DNA from: CAUZIZ01 sp963579905
Lineage (GTDB): Bacteria; Acidobacteriota; UBA6911; RPQK01; JAJDTT01
Assembly: GCA_963579905.1 (NCBI GenBank)
Contig: CAUZIZ010000005.1
Coordinates: 1-64,000, forward strand
Length of the DNA stretch: 64,000 nt
Direction: 5' to 3'
This document shows, piece by piece, positions 43,922-51,971 of the stretch (its first letter is position 1; each line of letters opens with the position of its first letter). The notes under the pieces are model-generated. The model was given only the letters and a program-made list of their open reading frames with translations, was not told the origin of the DNA and did no database searches. The position numbers and the translations under genes are program-made.

Positions 43922-45346
43922 ATGGGACTTTCGAATTTTGAGAGAACCGCTAGAGACCTCATTTCTAGACGTCATCTGCTTCGCAGGATACTGCTCGCAG
44001 CGGGGATTCCCGTCCTGGCTTCCCGTTTCACTGAGGCCGGTCCCGTCATCTCAACAGGCCTTGATCCCCGCTTTCTGGAAAAACTCCGAAACTGCCTGCC
44101 CGAGGACACTCTCTTCTTCCACGCCGGAATCAGCTTCGGGAGCATGAGGGAACTGACTGGAGGAGACCTGCTGCACATCTCTACCCAGCGAAGAGAGCGT
44201 ACCCTCTCTAGAGACGGAGGAAAAAGCTGGGACGCGCCTCAGCCCCTACTAACCGTTTCGGGAGAAACGCTAAAGGGCGAAGGCAGACCGGAAGGGGGCA
44301 ATCCCAGCCTGCTCCAGCTCGAGTCTGGCGGCCTGGCACTGGTCTATTCGAAGAAGACTGCGGATCCCGCCCACAACCATACAGTCTGGTTTTCCCGCTC
44401 CGATGACGGTGCCGCCTCCTGGTCGCCTCCCCGGAAGATATCCGAGCCCTACAACAACGCCTGGAAGTTCCACAACTCCGCGATCGTCACCAGCCGTGGC
44501 CGGATCGTGGTGCCTGTCTTCACCCTGGTAGGCAAATCGCTGAAGGAAAGAGGTCGGGCTCTCTTCGACGATGGACCTGCCCTGATTGGACACCATGGAT
44601 GGGAGGAGTTCTTTGCCTACTGTTGGGCCTACTACTCAGACGATGAAGGCAGGACCTGGAAGACCAACACGGGCAAAGGAGTCTGGGCTGCCGGAGGAGA
44701 GCTGTTCGCGACCGTCGACCACAGCAGCGGCGGCCACTATCAAACCACCGAGCCCTCGGTGGTAGAGGTGGCTCCAGACCACCTCTTGATGCTGCTCCGG
44801 ACTCCCCTGGGACGTCTCTATCAGTCCTGGTCTGAGGACGACGGAGCCAGCTGGAGTCGTCCCGAACCCTCCCCAGTGGCATCGGCCTTGGCGCCTCCTG
44901 CTGTGGAGCGGATTCCGGGCACCCATGAGCTCTTGTTGGTCTGGAATCAGTCTTCGGCAGAGGAGATCCGACAGGGGCTGCAGCGCCATCGTCTGTCGTC
45001 GGCCATTAGCCGAGATGGCGGGGCCAGCTGGGAGTCGCGCCCCAACGTCTTCTCCACCTTCCAGAAGGCTGATGGTCGGATCCGAATAGAGCCACCGCCA
45101 ATTCGCTTCTACCGGGCTCGGGAAAGGGCAAGCCGTCTGCCCCCCAATGATCTGGAGGGAACCTACCCGTCGATTGCTTTTTGGAAGGACACGGTCCTGG
45201 TATCCTTCATGTGCCGCGAGCGTTCCTATTACAGCCTGGACTCGGAGGGTCGGACAGGCTACGACCATCTCCCTGGCCAACGAGGAACGACGACCCATGT
45301 CTGCGTCGCTCTTCCCCTCTCCCGGTTTCGGGGAGGAGCTGCATGA
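43922..45346 (+). CDS. Exported sialidase-like BNR-repeat protein
   Basis: A 474-aa protein starting at the ATG at 43922, which has GGAGG ten bases upstream; an ATG 33 bp earlier has no ribosome site. A twin-arginine-type signal (ISRRHLLRRILLAAGIP) is followed by a six-bladed propeller with five Asp-box motifs: SRDGGKSWD, SDDGAASWS, SDDEGRTWK, SEDDGASWS and SRDGGASWE. This is the fold of exo-sialidases and related glycan-active enzymes. It likely acts outside the cytoplasm on sialic acid or another glycan; the substrate cannot be read from sequence. A second sialidase-like gene follows after 68 bp. Confidence 0.82.
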   Translation: MGLSNFERTARDLISRRHLLRRILLAAGIPVLASRFTEAGPVISTGLDPRFLEKLRNCLPEDTLFFHAGISFGSMRELTGGDLLHISTQRRERTLSRDGGKSWDAPQPLLTVSGETLKGEGRPEGGNPSLLQLESGGLALVYSKKTADPAHNHTVWFSRSDDGAASWSPPRKISEPYNNAWKFHNSAIVTSRGRIVVPVFTLVGKSLKERGRALFDDGPALIGHHGWEEFFAYCWAYYSDDEGRTWKTNTGKGVWAAGGELFATVDHSSGGHYQTTEPSVVEVAPDHLLMLLRTPLGRLYQSWSEDDGASWSRPEPSPVASALAPPAVERIPGTHELLLVWNQSSAEEIRQGLQRHRLSSAISRDGGASWESRPNVFSTFQKADGRIRIEPPPIRFYRARERASRLPPNDLEGTYPSIAFWKDTVLVSFMCRERSYYSLDSEGRTGYDHLPGQRGTTTHVCVALPLSRFRGGAA

Positions 45347-45414
45347 CGACCGAATCAGATCTGTTTTGGGGAATAGAACAGTAGCTACAAGATGAGCGAG
45401 ATGAAAGGGGAGAA

Positions 45415-46590
45415 ATGATGACGAAACAAAGGGGTGCGATCTTCGCTTTTACATTTCTAGTGGGCTGGACATGCGTGGAGTCCGCACAAGATCTCCTGGC
45501 GCAGAAAAAGGCCGCTCAGTACGAACGAATCGATGGCGCCGTGATCTACGACCACGACCCTTCGACCAAGCTCGGGGATGACATCTTCGGTACCGTCATT
45601 GCCGACTTCAAGAACGATGCTCCTGGGCGTTGCTCCCACGGGGGCCCGGTGTGCATGGAATACGCCAACGGAAATATCGCGGCATTCTATGCCAACACCA
45701 GCGACCACAATCTGGACGGTTGGAGCGAGTACGCCCTCAGTAAGGATGGAGGTAGAACCTGGGATAAATACAACAAGCTCCCATACTCCTTTGAAGCGTA
45801 TGCGAGAGATCAGGGAAACACTGTCTGGGTGGAAGAGGGTCTGGTCACTGAGAAGGGTACCATCGTCCTATTCCTTACACACTTCAAGATCGGAGGAGAA
45901 GAGACCAGAACCAAGCTCGGCACCATCAGAAGTTACGACGATGGCTCTACCTGGACGGACTACGAGACCCTGGATGGTAATTTCCGCGGCTATCCTTGTT
46001 CGACGGCGGTGACGGGCGAGACCAACTACGTCATGATCGACAGCAACGCCGGCGGCCCCCATGTCCTGTACGTCAGCAGCGATGACGGACGGACTTGGAG
46101 CAAGAGAAGCGCACTGTCGCTGGACGACGACAAATGGTACGGCACGATGACCACCATGGAGGATGGTCGCCTGCTGGCCGGTGCCTACACCGAAAAGGAC
46201 GAGCACCATTTCTACTATTGCATCAGCAAGGATGAGGGGCGTACCTGGGACCCGCAGAAGCGCGCCTACATGGACAAGATGCTTCGCGATCCCGAGCTCG
46301 CCTATATCGGTGGCAAATACTATGTGCAGGGACGTTCGGGCCAGGTTGGGGAAGGGAGCCGTCGCTTCGTCCTCTATCAGTCCGACGATGGGATCAAGTG
46401 GGGGAGTGGAATCATCATCAGCGGCGATACGGAACATCCCGACGGATACAGTCAGAACTGCATCATCAACAAATACGACGACGATGTCCCCAACGAGTTG
46501 ATGGCGGTGTACAGCATCATCTACAAGGGACGTGACACCAATGAGTATGTGTTCTTCATCAAGCCGGACCGGGAAGCGTCCAAGAAATGA
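45415..46590 (+). CDS. Secreted sialidase-like BNR-repeat protein
   Basis: A 391-aa protein with a Sec signal (AIFAFTFLVGWTCVESAQ) and GGGGAGAA before the ATG. The Asp boxes are SKDGGRTWD, SYDDGSTWT, SSDDGRTWS and SKDEGRTWD, with a weaker QSDDGIKWG, giving a sialidase-type propeller. It lies 68 bp after another BNR protein and is probably co-transcribed. The two differ in export route (Sec versus Tat-like) and share little sequence outside the Asp boxes, so they may act on different linkages of the same polymer (inference). Confidence 0.82.
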   Translation: MMTKQRGAIFAFTFLVGWTCVESAQDLLAQKKAAQYERIDGAVIYDHDPSTKLGDDIFGTVIADFKNDAPGRCSHGGPVCMEYANGNIAAFYANTSDHNLDGWSEYALSKDGGRTWDKYNKLPYSFEAYARDQGNTVWVEEGLVTEKGTIVLFLTHFKIGGEETRTKLGTIRSYDDGSTWTDYETLDGNFRGYPCSTAVTGETNYVMIDSNAGGPHVLYVSSDDGRTWSKRSALSLDDDKWYGTMTTMEDGRLLAGAYTEKDEHHFYYCISKDEGRTWDPQKRAYMDKMLRDPELAYIGGKYYVQGRSGQVGEGSRRFVLYQSDDGIKWGSGIIISGDTEHPDGYSQNCIINKYDDDVPNELMAVYSIIYKGRDTNEYVFFIKPDREASKK

Positions 46591-46608
46591 GCCCTGCTCT
46601 CCTAAGCT

Positions 46609-46633
46609 GAAACTTCAAGAATTCGTCGCACGT
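46609..46633 (+). repeat. Family A right end with GAATTCGTCGCACGT tail
   Basis: GAAACTTC (46609-46616) and the tail AAGAATTCGTCGCACGT, identical to 521-545 and 28557-28581. It lies 18 bp after the sialidase-like gene. Confidence 0.7.
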
Positions 46634-46730
46634 CTGTGCTCCCGGGAAAGTACGACGAACGGTTCCGACGGAAACTTCGAATGGCGAGGCAATCATGAAG
46701 AATCGCCAGTTGACAGAGCCGTGACCGTGA

Positions 46731-47236
46731 GAGGGTGTCGCAAAAGTCCGTTTTAGAGTCCGGACAGAGCCCTGCTGGTCAATAGAACAGCGCTGAGTCA
46801 GAGAGGCTTCTCTGTAGGTTTTCCAGCGTCCTGGAGATCGAGGTCAATCCTGAAGGGATTGTGTATTTCAGCCCAGGGTTTCCGAACCCTGGGTTGTCGG
46901 TCCTCTTTCCCAGGAATCTACCCTGAAAGGGTTGCGTACACTGCTTCATTTAGGCCACCTGGAAAATATTTGGAAACGATGTAACTTCCGATTACTTAAC
47001 CCTTTCAGGATTGGATCTGAGGGGGGACCAGGATGACCCAGGGTTCGGAAACCCTGGGCTGAAATACGGAATCCCTTCAGGATTCACAGACTCCTGAGTG
47101 CTCGAACCAGGTCAAGGTGAAGCCAAACAAGTAAGCTGCCTTTAGCAGCCTCCTTGGAAGGGCCTATCACAGAAGTGTCAGCTAGACCTGCTCTCTTAGC
47201 GTCGCAGATTCTGATGTGGACTTTTGCGACACCCTC
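46731..47236. mobile_element. 506-bp non-autonomous element with 19-bp inverted ends
   Basis: Perfect terminal inverted repeats GAGGGTGTCGCAAAAGTCC (46731-46749 and complement 47218-47236) are flanked by direct GTGA (46727-46730 and 47237-47240). Removing the element and one GTGA restores the uninterrupted family D sequence GACCGTGAGGGAGCGGG seen at 62507 and elsewhere. It has no transposase-like frame. Inside lies a large palindrome with arms at 46846-46893 and 47038-47086 (containing AGCCCAGGGTTTCCGAACCC). Confidence 0.88.
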
Positions 47237-47325
47237 GTGAGGGAGCGGGCCCCGATCAAGGGCCCAATCTTGCAGCTCCGCCTTGGAAGTTCCCTCCTGA
47301 ATGATTCAGCGCGGGGCGGGACTAA

Positions 47326-47506
47326 GGGTCTGCGCAAGAATAACTTGGTAGAATTGGCGCTCAGATTTGCATCAGATTTGGCCGCTAACAATTGAGCGAA
47401 ACCGCAGGCGCAGCCGGGTCTACGTTGAGGATTTCGCGATTGAGGAGCGACCGAAGATGGTGTGAAGATGAGATGCCAAAATGCCAAGTTATTTTTGCAC
47501 AGACCC
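47326..47506. mobile_element. 181-bp MITE, copy 2
   Basis: An inverted copy of 7125-7305 with the same length, flanked by TAA on both sides. The two copies differ at scattered bases in the middle and slightly in the right inverted repeat. It lies 39 bp from the isochorismatase gene end and 90 bp from the 506-bp element. Confidence 0.85.
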
Positions 47507-47545
47507 TAAGGGCAGGGTTGAAGCCTGGAAAGGCATCGACCCAGG

Positions 47546-48298
47546 TCACGCCGACAAGCGGGTGCGGCTGGGCTTGTCGCCGGTCTGAAGCCAGCGGATG
47601 ATGTCGTCCGTCTGCATCACGTAGCCCCAGACCCGGCCGAAAAGGATCTGGACGGCCTCGGCGCTGCCGGCGTCGAAGCCCGCGCAGGCGTCGGCTGCCA
47701 GAATCACGTGGAATCCACGGTCTGCCGCATCGATGGCGGTGGCTAGCACGCACTGATCCGTAGCCAAACCCGTCAGCACCAGGGTCTGGACCTTCATATT
47801 GCGCAGAAGCAGGTCCATGGGTGAGCTGTGGAAGGCACTGCTGGTGTTCTTGTCGAGAACCAGCTCTCCCCTCCGGGGGCCGACCTGGTCGAGGATCTCG
47901 TGTCCCGAGTCGCCTCGGACGGCCATATGCCCCGAGGAACAGTCCCCGGAGCTCAGGGCCACCTCCTCACGTCCGCGGCGTCTGACGATCAGATCCGGCC
48001 CACCGGGCAAAAAGGCTCCGTGGCGGGTGTACACAACCTGGCGATGCTGTTCCCGGAAAGCGGAGAGGAGCCTCTGGATATTGCTCACCATCCGCTCTGC
48101 CTGGCGCGAGAACTCCTGGAAAACACTGGTGCTATTGAGGCGCAGGGTGTGGGCTAGATCACCGTCGCTGTCGAGAGCATAGTGCTGGACGTCGATCACC
48201 CCCAGAGCACAAGATTCGGGTCGGATGGTCAACTCGAAGCTGAATCCTGCTGAGGGCCAATCCTGGTCGTCTACCAATGTGATCTGTTTTCCTGTCAC
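47546..48298 (-). CDS. Isochorismatase-family cysteine hydrolase
   Basis: A 250-aa protein with the complete catalytic triad of the family: D36 in LGVIDVQHY, K150 in LVLDKNTSSAF and C183 in GLATDQCVLATA. The cis-peptide region and the GFHVILAADACAGFD segment also match. The start is GTG with GGAGGTAG directly upstream. Relatives include isochorismatases, nicotinamidases and N-carbamoyl-sarcosine amidase. The last would fit the sarcosine-type metabolism encoded at 52-55 kb, but nothing here proves the substrate. It follows the secreted propeller-LamG gene on the same strand. Confidence 0.87.
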   Translation of the reverse strand: MTGKQITLVDDQDWPSAGFSFELTIRPESCALGVIDVQHYALDSDGDLAHTLRLNSTSVFQEFSRQAERMVSNIQRLLSAFREQHRQVVYTRHGAFLPGGPDLIVRRRGREEVALSSGDCSSGHMAVRGDSGHEILDQVGPRRGELVLDKNTSSAFHSSPMDLLLRNMKVQTLVLTGLATDQCVLATAIDAADRGFHVILAADACAGFDAGSAEAVQILFGRVWGYVMQTDDIIRWLQTGDKPSRTRLSA

Positions 48299-48354
48299 AC
48301 CTACCTCCTGGAGAACCTCCTTATAGCAACCGTCGGCTCGAGTTCCTTCCTTGG

Positions 48355-50400
48355 CTATGGCTGTTTCCGAAATTTATCGCTGACCAGTCCAGCGGCGACG
48401 GGGACATCCTCGTTCTCCTTCGCGGAGTTGGATATCGAGACGAGATTCCCGATTTCATTGCCGGCCAGGACTCGTTTCGCAACCAGGACGTTGTCGACAA
48501 AGCCGACCAACTGCTCCTGGTTTGAGGCAAGGACCTCTTTTCCCCTAAAGATGAAACGGCCGCCCTGATCCTCTCCAAGACGGAGGTTCGCCGCCAGGTG
48601 AACTCCCACACTTGACTCCGTCCCTGTAGGGGCAAAATATTCGACCAGCGATCCATCGGACATCAAACGAGAGTTCCCGGGGCGTACCTGCCCCTCGCCT
48701 ACCTGGATCCCGTCCAGGTACAGCTTGACGTCGCCTCGAGCATAGGTAGCGGCAAAATGATGATATCGATCGCCAAGCCAGAACCGGGGTTGAGACTGGA
48801 CTTTCTGTCCAGCAAGGATAAACCGAAGAACACCGCTACTGGGATTGAAGTCGAAAATCAACTCCCCTGTTGCCGGCTCACCACTACCCCGATAAGTACT
48901 GAACAACCGGCTCAGCGCGTGCTTGGAACTCTTGACCCAGACAGCTAGCGTAAACCGATCTCCCAGATGAGAGGTGTCTTCGATCTCGAGGGTATTGAGG
49001 TTTCCCCCATGTGCCTGGAAGGCGAGCGCCGAACCTCCTTGGAAGGAATTTCCTGGGTCGTTGTCAATCGAAACTCCACCGTGGAGAAGACCCTTCTGGA
49101 CACCATCGCAGACCCACTGATCTTTGGCGACCCTGCCTTGATCGGACTCAAACGTAAAGAATGCCTCCGCCGGTATGGGCAGGCTGTCGAGGCTCACATT
49201 GCCCCCTGCCATAAAAGAGTAGAGAGAGGCGTTCTTCATCAGGAAGCGCAAGCGGCGTGGCTTCTCCGATGCCGGGATCAGATCGCGTTCCGGCCCCCAG
49301 CTTATCCTCTGGCTGACACCATCCCGCTCCAGCGGCTGACAGTCGTCGCCGCCGAATCCGCTCAGAGCCACTCCTTCCTCATCCAGGAGTTCCACCCGTA
49401 CTTCTCCCCCCCGTGCGTTGGCGTTCAACCTTAGTTCGCCCTCCAGATTTCTCAGAGGCTTGGTGGTGACGGTGCCCGTGACAGAGCCGGCTTCGAGAGA
49501 AACGAAACCATCCTTGCGTAGGGTGGCCAGACCGACTGCCGCAGCACCTCTCCTGAAACCATGGGTTTGATCGAAACCACCATAGAAGACCTTGATGGTA
49601 TCGTGCTCCAGCAGCGGATAGTTGAGGGTCTGGATCATCCCGTCGTCCCACGATCCTGCTTCTCCAAGGGACAAGATCGGAACTCGATCTCCCTCGCTAC
49701 GAGCCCAATTGATTCCATCTCGACTGCTGACCAGCTCGCAGAAGATAGGGCCATCGCTTTCGCCGTTCGTGATGCGAAAGATCCAGAGGAACCCGAGGTA
49801 CTGCGACTCGTAGGGAAAAACCGTGAGTCCGTAGAAATCGGTGTGCTGCTTGTATTCCGTGACCCAGCGGTCATCCCACTCGTCAGGCACCAGGACCAGC
49901 TCGGCCGGCGTCCAATGTTCGAAGTCGGTGGAGAAGGTGACAGCCACGGAGCGCCGAGCGAATCCCCTTACCGCGGAGAACACCTTGGGGTAGCCGATAT
50001 ATCGTTCGGTGTGGGGATCCCAGAGAAAGTGGCCCACGTCTCCTGAATCTGGGAGAACCGGGTTCCTGGTCGTATCCTTCCAATGAATCCCATCCGGAGA
50101 GAAGGCTCCCCAATAGCCCGTCACGGCGTGATCCGGTGGGCTTCTGCCAAAGTCAAAGTTGATCAGCTTGTAGCGACGTTGGGGATCTTGATCCCAGGGG
50201 GTATGAATCACCTGGGGCATGTGGTCGAGCCGGGTACGACGGAAGATGAGATTGTTGTCCTTCGATCCTTCGGGCTCGACCAGTCCAAGACTGGGCTTCG
50301 TCCAGCTTATGCCATCCGAGCTGGTGGCATAGAAGTTGTGGCAGTCCCCATCCCAGACGTCGTACCACATCCGGTATCCTTTTCCGTCTGCGCCGGGCAA
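48355..50400 (-). CDS. Glycosidase-like five-bladed propeller protein with LamG domain
   Basis: At least 681 aa. The first half is a GH43/GH32-like beta-propeller (MWYDVWDGDCHNFYATSSDG, WTEYKQH-type loops, SSRDGINWAR). The second half contains a LamG/concanavalin-type domain (FTLAVWVKSSKHALSRLFST, HHFAATYARGDVKLYLDG, QLVGFVDNVLVAKRVL). The TTG start at 50400 is only the first start codon in this frame. The open frame continues upstream to about 50595 and encodes conserved-looking sequence (WQLFVDDYLVDEKIQVKRSY). A one-base frameshift there separates it from a lipoprotein signal at 50556-50786. The product is likely a secreted lipoprotein acting on glycans. Confidence 0.72.
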   Translation of the reverse strand: MPGADGKGYRMWYDVWDGDCHNFYATSSDGISWTKPSLGLVEPEGSKDNNLIFRRTRLDHMPQVIHTPWDQDPQRRYKLINFDFGRSPPDHAVTGYWGAFSPDGIHWKDTTRNPVLPDSGDVGHFLWDPHTERYIGYPKVFSAVRGFARRSVAVTFSTDFEHWTPAELVLVPDEWDDRWVTEYKQHTDFYGLTVFPYESQYLGFLWIFRITNGESDGPIFCELVSSRDGINWARSEGDRVPILSLGEAGSWDDGMIQTLNYPLLEHDTIKVFYGGFDQTHGFRRGAAAVGLATLRKDGFVSLEAGSVTGTVTTKPLRNLEGELRLNANARGGEVRVELLDEEGVALSGFGGDDCQPLERDGVSQRISWGPERDLIPASEKPRRLRFLMKNASLYSFMAGGNVSLDSLPIPAEAFFTFESDQGRVAKDQWVCDGVQKGLLHGGVSIDNDPGNSFQGGSALAFQAHGGNLNTLEIEDTSHLGDRFTLAVWVKSSKHALSRLFSTYRGSGEPATGELIFDFNPSSGVLRFILAGQKVQSQPRFWLGDRYHHFAATYARGDVKLYLDGIQVGEGQVRPGNSRLMSDGSLVEYFAPTGTESSVGVHLAANLRLGEDQGGRFIFRGKEVLASNQEQLVGFVDNVLVAKRVLAGNEIGNLVSISNSAKENEDVPVAAGLVSDKFRKQP

Positions 50401-50555
50401 AACAGTCCCGTAGGGTATGGTTCGCTCTTCCTTCCACGACCCTTCCGAGGCGAGTATCGGATTGCGCGGATCCTTCTGAAGAGGATGGTAGCTCCTCTTT
50501 ACCTGGATCTTCTCGTCGACCAGATAGTCATCGACAAACAGCTGCCAGGGACCCG

Positions 50556-50786
50556 TCAGATCACCCAGGGCTCGCTGAGGCTCAGAGGCTTGGGCTCGGG
50601 CTCGGCGCTACAGCCCAACAGCAGGCCGAGAAGGGCCACCAGGACCGGAGTGAATGGGGTGTGAGAAGTGTGAGCGTCACCCCTTCGATCTTCTATCAAA
50701 GTCTGTGCCGAGCATACCCGAAAGAAAGTGCTCTCTCTGAAAGCGCCAACTGATCGCCAACTCGGTCTGCTGTCGTCATGATCCAT
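50556..50786 (-). pseudogene. Lipoprotein signal segment, out-of-frame start of the propeller-LamG gene
   Basis: This frame encodes TPVLVALLGLLLGCSAEPEP, a lipoprotein signal with its Cys, and ends right where the downstream frame begins reading WQLFVDDYLV. In other members of this family a lipoprotein signal directly precedes that segment. I read it as the true N-terminus of the 48355-50400 gene split by a single-base indel between about 50556 and 50600. The exact start codon is unclear. Confidence 0.6.
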
Positions 50787-50819
50787 GTAAATTCACAGGG
50801 ACGCGCAGGAAGCTCAGGA

Positions 50820-51233
50820 CTAGGTTTCAAACAGGGCTATGGATTCCCTTACGGCTGCATCGCGAAGCGAGCGGTCGAGCGTCGCCAGTGGGAGACGCAT
50901 CTCTTTAGCTATGCGCAGGTACTCGGCGTCATAAGCACTCAGACTGTGACGGTGAGCTAGAGTGTGCAGAACTTCCACGGAAAAGACCGTGGGCGATGGG
51001 GCGACTCTCATTGGCAGACTCTTGAGTCGTTCCATGGCATCGAGACGTGTGTCAGATTGGATGCGTCCCCTACGTTCAGCGACCAGCATCATGTTGACAA
51101 ATTCGAGGAACCACAGCGGGGGCACCAGCATTTCTTGAGTTTCACCGAGAGCTTTGAGGACAGTCACCGCATAGGGATCCAGCTCATCCGCCAGAAACCA
51201 AGAGACCGCGACTGAGTTGTCAACGACGATCAA
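50820..51233 (-). CDS. vapC: PIN-domain ribonuclease toxin VapC
   Basis: A 137-aa PIN-domain protein with the full acidic set: D5 (IVVDNSVAVSW), E44 (WFLEFVNMM), D102 (SAYDAEYL) and D120 (ATLDRSL). VapC toxins cleave tRNA or rRNA when released from their antitoxin. The TTG start lies in the antitoxin stop (TTGA overlap), giving the usual antitoxin-first coupling. No operator repeat is obvious upstream of the pair. Confidence 0.88.
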   Translation of the reverse strand: MIVVDNSVAVSWFLADELDPYAVTVLKALGETQEMLVPPLWFLEFVNMMLVAERRGRIQSDTRLDAMERLKSLPMRVAPSPTVFSVEVLHTLAHRHSLSAYDAEYLRIAKEMRLPLATLDRSLRDAAVRESIALFET

Positions 51234-51472
51234 CGCCGCCCGCCAATCTTAAACTCCTCGATTTCTCTGCTTGTGAGGCCGCGGCTACCCATGGAATGGC
51301 GCTTCCGAAAGGCCCGAAGTTCGCCGACCAGGTCAGGACGCTCTTCGGGGTAGGGTTTCAGAACTGCAACTGGGCGTCCATGCCGGGTGATAATCAGCTC
51401 CTGACCCTCTGCCACCTCATCCAAAAGCCTCGCCAAGGAGGTTTTGGCCTCATAGGCACCGACGCTCTTCAT
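51230..51472 (-). CDS. vapB: Phd/YefM-type antitoxin
   Basis: An 80-aa protein from the ATG at 51472: MKSVGAYEAKTSLARLLDEV, then GQELIITRHGRPVAVLKP. This is the Phd/YefM DNA-binding fold. The C-terminal tail (GLTSREIEEFKIGGRR) is the likely toxin-neutralising segment. Upstream in-frame starts exist (for example 51517) but precede the conserved domain and overlap the membrane-protein gene. It overlaps vapC by four bases. The antitoxin class is Phd-type although the toxin is PIN; such mixed pairs are common. Confidence 0.85.
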   Translation of the reverse strand: MKSVGAYEAKTSLARLLDEVAEGQELIITRHGRPVAVLKPYPEERPDLVGELRAFRKRHSMGSRGLTSREIEEFKIGGRR

Positions 51473-51564
51473 TCCGACCAGTCTATCTATTTTACGACTA
51501 GTCTTCAAGCGATTCATCACTGCAGCTGACGTCACCGGAGTCACGCAGGCGTCCCCTTCGACTT

Positions 51565-51957
51565 CTAACAACGGTACTTCCAGATCGTGACCGTTACCCA
51601 GATCACTGACACCAGGAGATAAAGGATACAGATCGACCAAGTAGACAGATCCGATTGCGGACGGACCTTACTCATCAGCCTGAGTTGGCGAAGCTCCCGT
51701 TCTATGTCCTCTCCACGCTTGGCAAACGCCTTGAAGTAGCGGACCGAACTGATTTCTATCAGGAGAAAAAGGAGAGGGAGCACAATCCCCACGACCAGGA
51801 GGGCGGGATGAGGCGCAGCCGGCGTCAGCAACTCGGAAAACATGAAGCCCGCAGCGGCAATGAAGACGGTGAGCTAGGCAAAGCGCTTACTACCAAAGTA
51901 CCGCAGAGTGGTCCGAACCTCCTTCCACTCCTCCAGAAGGATTTCATCATCGTTCAT
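51565..51957 (-). pseudogene. Small two-helix membrane protein interrupted by TAG
   Basis: An ATG at 51957 with GAGG about nine bases upstream opens MNDDEILLEEWKEVRTTLRY and GSKRFA, then meets TAG at 51874-51876. The same frame continues LTVFIAAAGFMFSELLTP, a hydrophobic stretch LLVVGIVLPLLFLLIEI, the charged helix KRGEDIERELRQLRL, and a last helix ICILYLLVSVIWVTVTIW. Translation could restart at the ATG at 51843, giving 92 aa. It starts 15 bp after the dehydrogenase stop. I do not recognise a family. Confidence 0.6.
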
Positions 51958-51971
51958 TGTCAATCCTCACG

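Noticed and set aside
30048..51876. Genetic-code change with TAG as a sense codon
   Set aside because: TAG ends cdaR, thrC, hemL and the DUF4175-like gene at normal protein lengths, and two of the three interrupted genes also carry frameshifts.
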